From: Pseudomonas fluorescens | Lineage (GTDB): Bacteria > Pseudomonadota > Gammaproteobacteria > Pseudomonadales > Pseudomonadaceae | Assembly (NCBI RefSeq): GCF_902497785.1 | Contig: NZ_CABVHK010000002.1 | Coordinates: forward strand, 398,639-462,638 | Reading direction: 5' to 3' | Length of the DNA stretch: 64,000 nt | Shown: in pieces, positions 9,556-18,797 of the stretch | How positions within the stretch are numbered: the stretch's first letter is position 1 | Layout of the letters: each line of letters opens with the position of its first letter | Position numbers and translations under genes: made by a program | Notes under the pieces: model-generated | What the model was told of the DNA's origin: nothing | Database searches by the model: none | The model's input: only the letters and a program-made list of their open reading frames with translations

Positions 9556-10497
9556 CTAAAGCCCGAGCCGGTCTTTGCCGCCGACGATGTCTTTCACCAC
9601 GTAGCGCGGCCGATGCTTGGCCTCGATGTAGATGCGGCCGACGTACTCGCCGAGGATGCCGATGCCGATCAACTGCACGCCGCCGAGAAACAGAATGGCG
9701 GTCATCAACGACGGGTAACCGGGCACGCTGTTGCCGAAGAAAATCTTGTCCAGCACCATGTACACCGCGTAAAGCACCGCGAAGATCGAAATGCCGCCGC
9801 CGACGTAGGTCCACAAACGCAACGGTACGGTGCTGAACGACGTCACGCCTTCGAGCGCCAGGTTCCACAGCTTCCAGCCATTGAACTTGCTGCTCCCGGC
9901 CACTCGCCCGGCCCGCTCGTATTCGACCACCACCGTATTGAACCCGGCCCAGGACAGCACGCCTTTCATGAACAACTGGTGTTCGGGCAACGCGCGGATC
10001 ACGTTGACCACCTTGCGATCCATGAGGCGGAAATCACCGACGTTTTCTTCGATCCGGGTGTAAGCGATGCGGTTCAGCACGTGATAGAACAGCGCCGCGC
10101 TGTGGCGTTTCAGGTAACCATCGGCGGCGCGATTGCGGCGTTTGGCGAGCACCACGTCCGCGCCCTTTTGCCATTCGGCAATCAGCAGCGGAACAACGCT
10201 GATCGGGTCTTGCAGGTCGACATCCATGGGAATCACCGCATCGCCACTGGCGTACTCGAGGCCGGCGAACAGCGCCGGCTCCTTGCCGAAGTTTCGCGAA
10301 AAGTTGATCAACAGCACCTGTTCGTCGATTTGCGCCAGCGCCTTGATCTCTTCGGCGGTCCGATCGGAGCTGCCATCATTGACGAACACCATTTCGACCT
10401 CGCTGCCGGCCAGGGTCAACTCGCGCCTCACCGCCTGGTAAAACAGGCCGACGGCTTGCTCTTCGTTGTAGACCGGAACGATCAGCGAAACTTTCAC
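9556..10497 (-). CDS. GtrB-like family 2 glycosyltransferase
   Basis: Polyprenyl-phosphate glycosyltransferase of 313 aa that would load a sugar on undecaprenyl phosphate. The GT2 fold starts at once ([11 protein letters not shown]), followed by a metal-binding DXD region (PMDVDLQDP), QLFMKG and two C-terminal membrane helices (about residues 230-290), as in GtrB and DPM1-like enzymes. I chose GTG 10497, with GGGAG about 9 nt upstream and the GT2 fold beginning right after it; an ATG at 10569 would add 24 residues of no apparent similarity. It is coupled to the GtrII-like gene. No GtrA-type flippase gene is present next to it. Confidence 0.88.
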   Translation of the reverse strand: MKVSLIVPVYNEEQAVGLFYQAVRRELTLAGSEVEMVFVNDGSSDRTAEEIKALAQIDEQVLLINFSRNFGKEPALFAGLEYASGDAVIPMDVDLQDPISVVPLLIAEWQKGADVVLAKRRNRAADGYLKRHSAALFYHVLNRIAYTRIEENVGDFRLMDRKVVNVIRALPEHQLFMKGVLSWAGFNTVVVEYERAGRVAGSSKFNGWKLWNLALEGVTSFSTVPLRLWTYVGGGISIFAVLYAVYMVLDKIFFGNSVPGYPSLMTAILFLGGVQLIGIGILGEYVGRIYIEAKHRPRYVVKDIVGGKDRLGL

Positions 10498-10762
10498 GTT
10501 GCACGCTCCCGCACACAATGCCGTGTACTGATTCGACAGAGGCCATTCGCCGTCGTTCTCGGGCGCCATCGGCCGGCCGGACCGGCGGGAAGTGGCGTAC
10601 AGGCAGCTTAGGTCAAGGTGCGCATTTGAGACATCCAGTAATATCGGGGTTTTGCAATTACCGGCGAATCACGCCACCCTGCGCGCCGCTGACAGGCGCC
10701 GCGCAACCTTTGACGCGTCTAGCCACTCCTTTATTCAACAACCCGTTCACGAGCCCGCTGTC

Positions 10763-11887
10763 ATGACGTTTGCACGCGATCACCGAATCGACTTTTTTCG
10801 AGGCCTGGCGCTGATCTTCATCTTTTGGGATCACGTGCCGCACAACCCCCTCGGTCAAATCACCCCACGCAACTTCGGTTTCAGCGATGCAGCGGAAATT
10901 TTCGTGTTTCTCGCCGGTTACGCGGCCGTGCTGGCCTACGGCAAAATCCTCCAGCGGGACGGTTACCTGATTGCCTGCGTGAAAATCCTGCGCCGCGCGT
11001 GGGTGCTCTACGTGGTGCATATTTTCCTGCTGGCGATGCTGATGGGCATTGTGTTCTTCGCCAACAGTCACGTGGAAACGCGGGATCTGGTGGAGGAAAT
11101 GGGCATGCATCATTTCATTACCAACCCGCAGCAAGCCTTGGTGGATGAACTGCTGCTGCGCTTCAAACCGAATCTCATGGACCCGCTGCCGCTGTACATC
11201 GTGTTGCTGGCCGGCTTGCCGCTGGTGCTGCCGTTACTGATGCGCAAGGCCTTGGCGGTGGTGGCGGTGTCGTTGACGGTGTATCTGCTGGCGCCGTGGT
11301 TTGGCTGGAACCTGGCGGCGATCAAGGACGGCGTTTGGTATTTCAACCCGGTCGTCTGGCAACTGCTGTTTGTACTCGGCGGCGCGGCGGCGATTCATGG
11401 ACAGCGGCCTCGGTTGCCTGATACGCGTCCTTTGTGGCGGCGGCCGTTGTTTGTCAGTGCGTTGGCGTATGTGGTGGTGACCGGTGTCATTACTGTTTCG
11501 TGGCGCTGGCCGCAAATTCACGATGCGGCGATGCCGGGCTGGCTGAGTAATCTGATCTATCCGATCAGCAAGACTGACCTGTCGCCGGTGCGGTTGCTGC
11601 ACTTTCTGGCGTTGGCGTATGTCACGGCGAAACTGTTGCCGGATACGGGCTGGACGCAACATTGGCTGGCACGGCAAAGCTGTCGCATGGGTCGGTATTC
11701 GCTGGAGATTTTTTGTCTTGGTGTGTTGTTGGCGCCTTTGGCGGACATGCTCAATGCGTTGACCGACGATGCGTTTGCGATGCAGGTGTTTACTGCGCTG
11801 GTGGGGGCTGGGTTGATGGTGGTGCTGGGGGTTTGGCTGGATTTCAACAAGCGCCTGAGTCGGGTGCCCCTTGTGGTAGCTGCGTAA
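10763..11887 (+). CDS. OpgC-domain membrane acyltransferase
   Basis: Integral membrane protein of 374 aa with about 10 membrane segments. The N terminus (RDHRIDFFRGLALIFIFWDH, then NFGFSDAAEIFVFLAGY) is that of the OpgC family, distant from acyltransferase-3 proteins. OpgC transfers succinyl groups to periplasmic glucans; which glycan is modified here is not known. The ATG at 10763 is chosen because the family homology starts there; longer upstream frames are out of character. The gene diverges from the GtrB-GtrII pair, so the locus may modify cell-surface or periplasmic sugars by both glycosyl and acyl groups (inference). Confidence 0.82.
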   Translation: MTFARDHRIDFFRGLALIFIFWDHVPHNPLGQITPRNFGFSDAAEIFVFLAGYAAVLAYGKILQRDGYLIACVKILRRAWVLYVVHIFLLAMLMGIVFFANSHVETRDLVEEMGMHHFITNPQQALVDELLLRFKPNLMDPLPLYIVLLAGLPLVLPLLMRKALAVVAVSLTVYLLAPWFGWNLAAIKDGVWYFNPVVWQLLFVLGGAAAIHGQRPRLPDTRPLWRRPLFVSALAYVVVTGVITVSWRWPQIHDAAMPGWLSNLIYPISKTDLSPVRLLHFLALAYVTAKLLPDTGWTQHWLARQSCRMGRYSLEIFCLGVLLAPLADMLNALTDDAFAMQVFTALVGAGLMVVLGVWLDFNKRLSRVPLVVAA

Positions 11888-11929
11888 GGCGTTCTTGCTT
11901 CTGGGTACATATCCGTTTTTGCGGTTATG

Positions 11930-12215
11930 GCGATTATTGGTTTCGCCCTTACGGCGAGTCACTTTTGAAAAGCGCAAAAGTAACCCAAACGCTCTTGCCC
12001 CACCACTTGGCACCTCGCTTGGGCTCGGTGTGCCCTCACTCCGGCATTGCTCCGCGGGTCGCCGCGAAGGGCCATCCCTGGCCCAGCGCGGCTAAACCGG
12101 CATCCTTGCCGGTTACCCCGCTGCGCAATGCCTGCGTTCGGCCAGCGCGGTTTAACGGGGCGCCTGAGATCAAAAGCAAAATCAAAACCGAGGCGGCCTG
12201 AGAGCCGACCTGACG
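11930..12215. repeat. Dispersed intergenic element (type E), long copy
   Basis: Non-coding stretch with the character of a long Pseudomonas intergenic repeat: GGTTTCGCCCTTACGGCGAG, CACTTTTGAAAAGCGCAAAAGTAACC, then several short palindromes. Its last ~110 nt recur, inverted and diverged, at 19090-19194. Frames across it give low-complexity peptides, so I treat it as non-coding. Together with the type B element at 12273-12361 it fills the 525-nt gap between opgC-like and the OYE gene. Confidence 0.65.
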
Positions 12216-12272
12216 CTGAGTTCGATCAGGCCATCGAGGCTGCACACCAATGCCATGCGCAACAACAATCCT

Positions 12273-12361
12273 TGTGGGAGCGAGCTTGCTCGCGATGACG
12301 TTGTGTCAGCCAACATCATTGTTGAATATGAGCCCGCCTTCGCGAGCAAGCTCGATCCCAC
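12273..12361. repeat. BIME (type B, GTGGGAGCGAGCTTGCTCGCG)
   Basis: Inverted pair of the GTGGGAGCGAGC variant, with an internal GTTGTGTCAG shared with the copy at 42076-42165. It lies between the convergent opgC-like and OYE genes. Confidence 0.85.
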
Positions 12362-12412
12362 AGTTTTGAGTTTGTGGGACGGGAAACGGACATGTCCCCC
12401 ATCCCCAACCCG

Positions 12413-13519
12413 TCAATCGCGCAAATCCGACTCATGAATCGGCTGATCCCGATGCGTTGCTCGCTGATACTGCGCGGGCCAGATTGCCTTGCGCCCGCCC
12501 AGATCATCGTCCGCATGCAACGGCCAGTACGGATCACGCAACAACTCACGCGCGAGAAAGATGATATCGGCCTGACACGTGCGCAAAATATGCTCAGCCT
12601 GCGCCGGCTCGGTAATCATGCCCACGGTGCCTGTCGCAATGCCCGACTCCTTGCGCACACGTTCAGCAAACCGGGTCTGGTAACCGGGGCCCGTAGGGAT
12701 CTCGGCGTTGGCCGCCGTGCCCCCTGAAGAAACGTCAATCAGGTCCACGCCCAGCCCCTTGAGGCGTCGCGCCAGTTCAACGGTTTCATCCGGATTCCAG
12801 CCGTCCTCGACCCAATCGGTCGCCGAGACCCGCACAAACAATGGCAACTCCTCAGGCCACACCGCACGCACCGCTTCGGTCACTTGCAACACCAACCGGA
12901 TCCGGTTTTCAAACGAGCCGCCATATTGATCCCGCCGCTGATTGCTCAACGGCGACAGAAACTGGTGCAACAGATAACCGTGCGCGGCGTGGACTTCAAC
13001 CACTTTGAAACCCGCGGTCAGTGCCCGTTTTGCCGCATCGACAAACGCCTGAATGACCTCGGCGATCTCGCGCTCATCGAGTTGTTTCGGTTGGGTGTGT
13101 TGCGGGTCGAATGCGATCGGCGAGGGACCGATGGGCGTCCAGCCGCCGTCGTCAGGTTTGACGCTGCCGTGCTTGCCGATCCATGGGCGGTGGGTGCTGG
13201 CCTTGCGCCCGGCGTGGGCCAACTGGATGCCCGCCACGGCGCCCTGAGCGGCAATGAAGCGCGTGATGCGTTGCAGTGGTTCGATCTGTTCGTCATTCCA
13301 CAGGCCGAGGTCTTCGGCGGTGATGCGTCCATCGGCAGTGACCGCCGTGGCTTCGGTGAAAATCAGGCCGGCACCGCCGACAGCACGGCTGCCGAGGTGG
13401 ACCAGGTGCCAGTCATTGGCCAGGCCATCGACGCTGGAGTACTGGCACATCGGTGACACGGCGATGCGGTTGAGCAGGGTCAATTGACGAAGGGTATAGG
13501 GTTCAAGCAGCAGACTCAT
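12413..13519 (-). CDS. Old Yellow Enzyme-family NADH:flavin oxidoreductase
   Basis: FMN-dependent ene-reductase of 368 aa, reducing activated C=C bonds or nitro compounds with NAD(P)H. It is of the YqjM/XenA subclass: C25 in SPMCQYS modulates the flavin in that subclass. HAGRKAS and the substrate-binding HAAHGYLLHQFLSP are present, as are YGGSFENR and a C-terminal DIIFLARELLRDPYWP. The length is normal. XenA of P. putida is the nearest relative I can recall, but the natural substrate is unknown. It is a single gene with a REP pair upstream, and no regulator is adjacent. Confidence 0.88.
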   Translation of the reverse strand: MSLLLEPYTLRQLTLLNRIAVSPMCQYSSVDGLANDWHLVHLGSRAVGGAGLIFTEATAVTADGRITAEDLGLWNDEQIEPLQRITRFIAAQGAVAGIQLAHAGRKASTHRPWIGKHGSVKPDDGGWTPIGPSPIAFDPQHTQPKQLDEREIAEVIQAFVDAAKRALTAGFKVVEVHAAHGYLLHQFLSPLSNQRRDQYGGSFENRIRLVLQVTEAVRAVWPEELPLFVRVSATDWVEDGWNPDETVELARRLKGLGVDLIDVSSGGTAANAEIPTGPGYQTRFAERVRKESGIATGTVGMITEPAQAEHILRTCQADIIFLARELLRDPYWPLHADDDLGGRKAIWPAQYQRATHRDQPIHESDLRD

Positions 13520-13694
13520 GGGGCACCTCTCGAATCAGTGGGCAGGCTCCAGGGTTCTGTTTGAAAGTCGACGAGTGACAGGAAATAGAGGTGAAGCACC
13601 CGCCCCCGCGGGCAAAAAATTGACAAGACGTCACAAGGCCAATCAAGCAGTGCTTAGAGCCTAGTCGACAATGGGGGTCAGTGGGCGGTTCAAG

Positions 13695-13768
13695 AAAAGA
13701 TCGCAGCCTTCGGCAGCTCCTACAAATATGCCGACCCCTGTAGGAGCTGCCGAAGGCTGCGATCTTTT
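13695..13768. repeat. REP inverted pair (type A)
   Basis: Two inverted type A cores between recJ and the OYE gene, ending 6 nt after the recJ stop on the minus strand. It could protect the recJ 3' end. Confidence 0.9.
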
Positions 13769-13774
13769 AAACCA

Positions 13775-15484
13775 TTATCGCGGTTCGATGTGGGCAATCA
13801 TCAGCTGCACGGTCTCGTTCCCGCGAAACTCATTGAGGTCGAGTTTGTAAGCCAACTCCACCCATTTGATCGTCGGGTTAGGCCAGATATCGCGGTCAAC
13901 CCCAAACGCGATGCCATCGAGTTTCACCGAGCCACATTCGCTTCTCAGCACCACTTTGAGGTGCCGTTCGCCGACGACGCGCTGCTCCACCAACTGGAAC
14001 ACCCCGTGAAACAGCGGCTCCGGAAAGTGCTGCCCCCAAGGCCCTGCATGCCGCAGGGCGCGCGCCAGTTCAAGGTGAAACTCTTCGACCGCCAGCGTCC
14101 CGTCCGACAGCAGACGGCCGGTCAGGTCTTCTTCGCGCAATTGCCTACGCACTTCGGCGTCAAAGGCTTCGGCGAACAATGGAAAATTCGCTTCCGGCAA
14201 GGTCAAACCGGCCGCCATGGCGTGGCCGCCGTATTTGCTGATCAGATTTGGGTGCTGCGCCGCCACCACGCTCAAGGCGTCGCGAATATGGAAGCCCTGC
14301 ACCGAACGGCCCGAGCCCTTGAGCAGGCCATCGCCGGCGTCGGCAAAGGCAATCGTCGGACGGAAATAGCGCTCTTTCATCCGCGAGGCGAGGATGCCGA
14401 TCACGCCTTGGTGCCACTCGGGATCGAACAGGCACAGACCGAACGGCATCGACTCCACCGGCAAGTCCTTGAGCTGGGCCAGCGCCTCGCGTTGCATGCC
14501 CTGCTCAATGGATTTGCGGTCCTGGTTCATGCTGTCGAGCTGGACCGCCATTTCCCGCGCCCTATTGGCGTCTTCGGTGAGCAGGCATTCGATGCCCAGG
14601 CTCATGTCATCCAGGCGCCCCGCTGCGTTCAGGCGCGGACCGACGATAAACCCCAGATCAGTGGAGGTGATGCGCGCGTGCTCACGCTTGGCCACTTCGA
14701 GGATCGCCTTGATCCCGGGCCGCGCGCGCCCGGCGCGAATCCGTTCCAGGCCCTGGTGCACCAAAATCCGGTTGTTGGCGTCCAGCGGCACCACGTCGGC
14801 AACGCTGCCCAACGCCACCAGATCCAGCAACTCGCCGATATTTGGCTGCGGCTTGCTCTCGTACCAGCCGAGGCTGCGCAAACGCGCGCGCAGGGCCATC
14901 AGCACATAGAAAATCACCCCGACCCCGGCCAGTGCCTTGCTCGGAAACCCGCAGCCCGGTTGGTTCGGATTGACGATGGCATCGGCCAACGGCAGTTCAT
15001 CACCCGGCAAGTGGTGATCGGTGACCAACACCTGAAGACCGGCCTTTTTCGCCGCGGCCACGCCTTCGACGCTAGAGATGCCGTTGTCCACGGTGATCAG
15101 CAGCTGGGGCGTGCGGGTCAACGCGACTTCGACGATTTCCGGGGTCAGGCCGTAGCCATATTCGAAACGGTTCGGCACCAGATAATCGACGTGCGCCGCG
15201 CCCAGCAGGCGCAACCCCAACACGCCAACGGTACTGGCTGTCGCACCATCCGCGTCGAAGTCGCCGACGATCAGAATCCGCTGACGCTGCTCGAGCGCGG
15301 TCACCAGCAAATCCACTGCCGCATCAATGCCCTTGAGCTGCTGGAACGGAATCAGCCGCGCCAGGCTTTTATCCAGTTCAACCTCGGACTGCACGCCGCG
15401 GGCCGCGTATAGACGCGTCAACAGCGGCGGCAGATCACCGAGGAATGGCAGGGTGTCGGGCAACAGGCGAGGTTCGATGCGCAT
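13775..15484 (-). CDS. recJ: Single-stranded-DNA-specific exonuclease RecJ
   Basis: 5'-3' ssDNA exonuclease (569 aa) of the RecF recombination pathway, mismatch repair and base excision repair. The DHH phosphoesterase motifs are clear: VGDFDADGATA (motif I), LITVDNGISS and LVTDHHLPGDEL (motif III). Then come the second conserved domain (GPRLNAAGRLDDMSLG; KGSGRSVQGFHI; GGHAMAAGLTL) and the C-terminal OB-fold region. Length matches the family. It starts at ATG 15484, and yaeQ lies 57 nt upstream on the same strand, so the two may be co-transcribed. Confidence 0.97.
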   Translation of the reverse strand: MRIEPRLLPDTLPFLGDLPPLLTRLYAARGVQSEVELDKSLARLIPFQQLKGIDAAVDLLVTALEQRQRILIVGDFDADGATASTVGVLGLRLLGAAHVDYLVPNRFEYGYGLTPEIVEVALTRTPQLLITVDNGISSVEGVAAAKKAGLQVLVTDHHLPGDELPLADAIVNPNQPGCGFPSKALAGVGVIFYVLMALRARLRSLGWYESKPQPNIGELLDLVALGSVADVVPLDANNRILVHQGLERIRAGRARPGIKAILEVAKREHARITSTDLGFIVGPRLNAAGRLDDMSLGIECLLTEDANRAREMAVQLDSMNQDRKSIEQGMQREALAQLKDLPVESMPFGLCLFDPEWHQGVIGILASRMKERYFRPTIAFADAGDGLLKGSGRSVQGFHIRDALSVVAAQHPNLISKYGGHAMAAGLTLPEANFPLFAEAFDAEVRRQLREEDLTGRLLSDGTLAVEEFHLELARALRHAGPWGQHFPEPLFHGVFQLVEQRVVGERHLKVVLRSECGSVKLDGIAFGVDRDIWPNPTIKWVELAYKLDLNEFRGNETVQLMIAHIEPR

Positions 15485-15541
15485 GGGGTGACAGGTACTT
15501 CTCTTGAATACGTAGGATAAAACCGGATGGCGCGGCGAAAA

Positions 15542-16084
15542 TCAGCCGCGTTCGCCGCTCAGCCACTGCAACTGGACTTCATGCTGACCACGGTCGTCGG
15601 TGACGAAAATCGTCCCTTCGCTGATCATCACATCCCACTTGATAACGCGGGGCATGTCTTTGGCCAGGGTTTCGAGGATGTCCTGAGGCACCGCTGCGAT
15701 GTGCACGTTTTTCAGGTTTTTGATCGCCGGGATCACTTTGGTTTCCCAGACCCGCAGGCTGCCGTAAGCCAGCAGGCTGGTGCGCTCGGTGCGTCGCGAG
15801 CACCAGGTCAGGCGATCGGCGTCGGGTTGACCGACTTCGATCCAGTGCAGGACGCGGTCGTCCAGGCTCTTTTCCCACAGGGCGGGTTCGTCCACGTCTG
15901 ACAGACCACGGCCAAACGACAGTTGCTCGTTGTACCAGAAGGCGTAGGCCAGCAGTCGCACGGTCATGCGCTCTTCGGTTTCCGAGGGGTGACGGGCGAT
16001 GGTCTGCTTCACCGTCTCGTAAACGCTGCGGTCGAGGTCGGTGAGGTTCAGTTCAAACTTGTAGGTCGTGGACGGCTGGGCCAT
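15542..16084 (-). CDS. yaeQ: YaeQ family protein
   Basis: Conserved protein of 180 aa, whole-length match in character to the YaeQ family (FELNLTDLDRSVYETVKQT; ERMTVRLLAYAFWY; VGQPDADRL). Members have a fold related to PD-(D/E)XK nucleases. E. coli YaeQ was linked to suppression of rfaH defects, but its activity is unresolved. I chose ATG 16084 because the conserved family start (MAQPSTTYKFEL) is there; the frame continues upstream without homology. It lies upstream of recJ and divergent from the CoA-transferase. Confidence 0.9.
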   Translation of the reverse strand: MAQPSTTYKFELNLTDLDRSVYETVKQTIARHPSETEERMTVRLLAYAFWYNEQLSFGRGLSDVDEPALWEKSLDDRVLHWIEVGQPDADRLTWCSRRTERTSLLAYGSLRVWETKVIPAIKNLKNVHIAAVPQDILETLAKDMPRVIKWDVMISEGTIFVTDDRGQHEVQLQWLSGERG

Positions 16085-16231
16085 GAACGGGCTTCTTGAT
16101 ACGTGGAAAGGCGGCAAGTCTAACCGATGCGGCAGGCAATCAAACAATTGGCGACCATCAACCGTGAGCGACAGACACCGGGCTGTGCTAAAACGCTCTA
16201 TCAGCCCAGCCTTTGTCCTACAGGATCCAGC

Positions 16232-17431
16232 ATGCCGTTCTCCGCCAAACCCCTCTCAGGTCTGAAAGTCATCGAATTGGGCACGTTGATCGCCGGCCCG
16301 TTCGCCTCGCGCATCTGCGGCGAATTTGGCGCCGAAGTGATCAAGATCGAATCCCCCGACGGCGGCGATCCGCTGCGCAAATGGCGCAAATTGTACGAAG
16401 GCACCTCGCTGTGGTGGTTCGTGCAGGCGCGTAACAAGAAGTCCCTGACCCTGAACCTGAAACACCCGGACGGCCTGGCAATCCTGAAAAAGCTGCTCGG
16501 TGAAGCCGATATCCTGATTGAAAACTTTCGCCCCGGCGTCCTCGAAAAGCTCGGCCTCGGCTGGGACGTCCTGCACGCCCTGAACCCGAAACTGGTGATG
16601 GTGCGTCTGTCGGGTTTCGGCCAGACCGGGCCGATGAAGGATCAGCCAGGCTTCGGCGCCGTCGGTGAGTCCATGGGCGGCCTGCGCTACATCACCGGCT
16701 TCGAGGACCGTCCGCCGGTGCGCACCGGGATTTCCATCGGCGATTCGATTGCCGCGCTCTGGGGCGTGATCGGCGCACTGATGGCCCTGCGTCATCGCGA
16801 GGTCAACGGCGGTCTCGGTCAAGTGGTGGATGTGGCGCTGTACGAAGCGATCTTCGCCATGATGGAAAGCATGGTCCCGGAGTTCGACGTGTTCGGCTTC
16901 ATCCGTGAGCGCACCGGCAATATCATGCCGGGCATCACGCCCTCCTCGATCCACACCAGCGCCGACGGCAAACATGTGCAGATCGGCGCCAATGGCGATG
17001 CGATTTTCAAACGTTTCATGCTGATCATCGGTCGCGAAGACCTGGCCAACGATCCGGTACTGGCCAGCAACGACGGACGCGACAGCCGGCGCGACGAGCT
17101 CTACGGGGTGATCGATCGCTGGGTCAACTCTTTGCCGCTGGACACTCTCATCGAGCAACTGAATCAGGCCGAGGTGCCGGCCAGCCAGATCTTCAGTGCC
17201 GAAGACATGTTCAGTGATCCGCAGTACCTGGCGCGGGAAATGTTTCTGAAAGCGAAGCTGCCAGACGGCAAAGATTTCAAGATGCCGGGAATCGTGCCGA
17301 AACTCTCAGAGACACCCGGCACCTCAGAGTGGGTCGGGCCGCAGTTGGGCGAACACAATGCGCAGGTACTTAACGATCTTGGTTATGACAAACAACAGAT
17401 CGCACAGCTGCGTGAAGACGGCGCCATTTAA
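16232..17431 (+). CDS. CaiB/BaiF family (class III) CoA-transferase
   Basis: Class III CoA-transferase of 399 aa, moving CoA between organic acids via an aspartyl intermediate. The catalytic Asp is D171 (GISIGDSIAALWG). N-terminal IELGTLIAGPFASRICGEFG and the central GFGQTGP match the formyl-CoA transferase/CaiB family. ATG 16232 is used, with AGGA upstream; the frame from 16127 adds 35 residues without homology. The acid substrate is unknown, and there are no neighbouring acyl-CoA genes to suggest one. The next gene starts inside its 3' end. Confidence 0.9.
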   Translation: MPFSAKPLSGLKVIELGTLIAGPFASRICGEFGAEVIKIESPDGGDPLRKWRKLYEGTSLWWFVQARNKKSLTLNLKHPDGLAILKKLLGEADILIENFRPGVLEKLGLGWDVLHALNPKLVMVRLSGFGQTGPMKDQPGFGAVGESMGGLRYITGFEDRPPVRTGISIGDSIAALWGVIGALMALRHREVNGGLGQVVDVALYEAIFAMMESMVPEFDVFGFIRERTGNIMPGITPSSIHTSADGKHVQIGANGDAIFKRFMLIIGREDLANDPVLASNDGRDSRRDELYGVIDRWVNSLPLDTLIEQLNQAEVPASQIFSAEDMFSDPQYLAREMFLKAKLPDGKDFKMPGIVPKLSETPGTSEWVGPQLGEHNAQVLNDLGYDKQQIAQLREDGAI

Positions 17432-18338
17432 GCTCAAGCGCCTGCTTTCAACAGCACTCCAGCACTCCCGCGTCTGGCGGGCGGCGGCGGCTTTTGTGTT
17501 ATTGGCCGGGCCGACATCGACGGCTTGGGCACAACCCAAGGAAACCCTGATCTGGTTGCTGCGCGATTTGCCGCCCACGATGATTCTTGAAGGGCCGAAA
17601 AAAGGTCAGGGGATCATCGATCACCTGTTGCCGCGACTGATCGCCGGCATGCCGCAATACCACCACACACTGATGCGCGTGAACCGGGCTCGCGCCTTGC
17701 AAATGCTCCACGAAGAGTCGTTCACGTGCGATCCCTCGATGCTGCGGACCAAGGAACGCGAACAGTGGATTTCATTTTCTGTCCCGGCGTTCCGCGCTGT
17801 CGCCAATGGCCTTGTTGTCCGGCAGGAGGATCGACCGGTGCTGGAACCCTTCGTGATTGACGGAGAAGTCGACCTGGCCGCTCTGCTGAAAAGCGGCAGG
17901 AACAAAGTCGGCGTGGTCGCCGAGCGCAGTTACGGCGAAGTGGTCGACGCCCTCCTGCGCCAGGCACCGGAAAGCGCCCTGACGCCTCATTACGGCAACG
18001 ATGCGCTTGGCAGCCTGCTGCAGATGCAGCGCCTGGGACGTTTGCAGGTGGTCTTGGGTTATTGGCCGGAAATCCGCTATCAGGCCGGTCAAAAACTGAT
18101 CACGGACGACCAGCTGGAGTTCTATCCGGTCAGGGGCACCGGCAAATACCTGTCCGGGCACATCGGCTGCTCCAAAACGCCTCAGGGCCGGCAAGCGATC
18201 AGCGAGATCAACCAGCTATTGCGCACACTGCCCCGCGAAGACCTGGATTCGCTGTACGCAGACTGGCTGGATCCAGCGCGCCGCAGCGACTACCTGAAGG
18301 AAGCCAAGGGGTTTTTTCAGCGTCAGGCCGGGCAGTGA
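17385..18338 (+). CDS. Periplasmic binding-like protein (TIGR02285-type)
   Basis: Exported protein of about 317 aa resembling the solute-binding-protein-like TIGR02285 family, of unknown ligand. A hydrophobic stretch ends at TSTAWAQ, a plausible signal peptidase I site about 40-50 residues in. The mature part shows VGVVAERSYGEVVDALL and a C-terminal LRTLPREDLDSLYADWLDP. The start is uncertain: ATG 17358, ATG 17385 and GTG 17412 all overlap the end of the CoA-transferase gene. GTG 17412 gives the most ordinary signal-peptide length. The overlap implies co-expression with the transferase; no transport permease lies nearby, so it may be a sensor or stray binding protein. Confidence 0.75.
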   Translation: MTNNRSHSCVKTAPFKLKRLLSTALQHSRVWRAAAAFVLLAGPTSTAWAQPKETLIWLLRDLPPTMILEGPKKGQGIIDHLLPRLIAGMPQYHHTLMRVNRARALQMLHEESFTCDPSMLRTKEREQWISFSVPAFRAVANGLVVRQEDRPVLEPFVIDGEVDLAALLKSGRNKVGVVAERSYGEVVDALLRQAPESALTPHYGNDALGSLLQMQRLGRLQVVLGYWPEIRYQAGQKLITDDQLEFYPVRGTGKYLSGHIGCSKTPQGRQAISEINQLLRTLPREDLDSLYADWLDPARRSDYLKEAKGFFQRQAGQ

Positions 18339-18357
18339 CAAATCGCGGACAAAAAGA

Positions 18358-18389
18358 AACCCCGAGAAGTGGGGAGACGACTCGGGGTT
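18358..18389 (-). terminator. Intrinsic terminator (minus strand)
   Basis: Stem AACCCCGAG / CTCGGGGTT with a 14-nt loop. Read on the minus strand it is followed by TTTCTTTTT, a good terminator for a transcript from the DUF3509 gene. It lies about 120 nt beyond that gene's stop. On the plus strand there is no T tract. Confidence 0.8.
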
Positions 18390-18509
18390 AAACGTGGCCT
18401 ACATAAAGACCAGTAACAGCACGACGACAAGCACCGGAGCACAATGCTTGATCCTGCTGTTACATGCTCTGACCGACCTTGGCCGAGGAAGGTTCCCACA
18501 AAAACAAAT

Positions 18510-18797
18510 TCAATTACGGCCGGCCAGAACCTTGTCCAGTGCAGCATTGCGCAACGCCGCGATAACGCAGGGTTCCAGGCGTCCTTCGGCAATCATCAAG
18601 TCGCGGTGCAAGCCGTCGACCACATCCGTCAACAAGCGCTTGTCGCTCAACTGCGCCTGATTGAATTCGCGCTCGACCACGATTGCTCCGGTCGAGCTCT
18701 TCAGTGTCACCAGGCATTCGCCATGGGCGCCTGATGGGGACAACGTCACTTGATACGGGCTCAGAGCCTCACCGAGCAATAGACTGATACTTTCCAT
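18510..18797 (-). CDS. DUF3509 domain-containing protein
   Basis: Small soluble protein of 95 aa resembling the Pseudomonas DUF3509 family, whose function is unknown. Landmarks are SPYQVTLSPSG, VEREFNQAQL and VVDGLHRDLMIAEG. I chose ATG 18797; an in-frame GTG GTG pair at 18809 would add 4 residues. It stands alone, convergent with the binding-like protein gene. A strong intrinsic terminator follows only after a further ~120 nt, leaving a long 3' untranslated region. DUF3509 genes occur in several copies per Pseudomonas genome (family knowledge). Confidence 0.75.
   Translation of the reverse strand: MESISLLLGEALSPYQVTLSPSGAHGECLVTLKSSTGAIVVEREFNQAQLSDKRLLTDVVDGLHRDLMIAEGRLEPCVIAALRNAALDKVLAGRN

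Noticed and set aside
8046..11887. Prophage or serotype-converting phage remnant
   Set aside because: The GtrB/GtrII pair resembles phage cassettes, but there is no integrase, attachment site, tRNA or other phage gene nearby.
11662..12298. Overlapping short frames across 11.9-12.3 kb
   Set aside because: They cross the dispersed type E element and read through repeats; low complexity, no ribosome-binding sites, no family resemblance.
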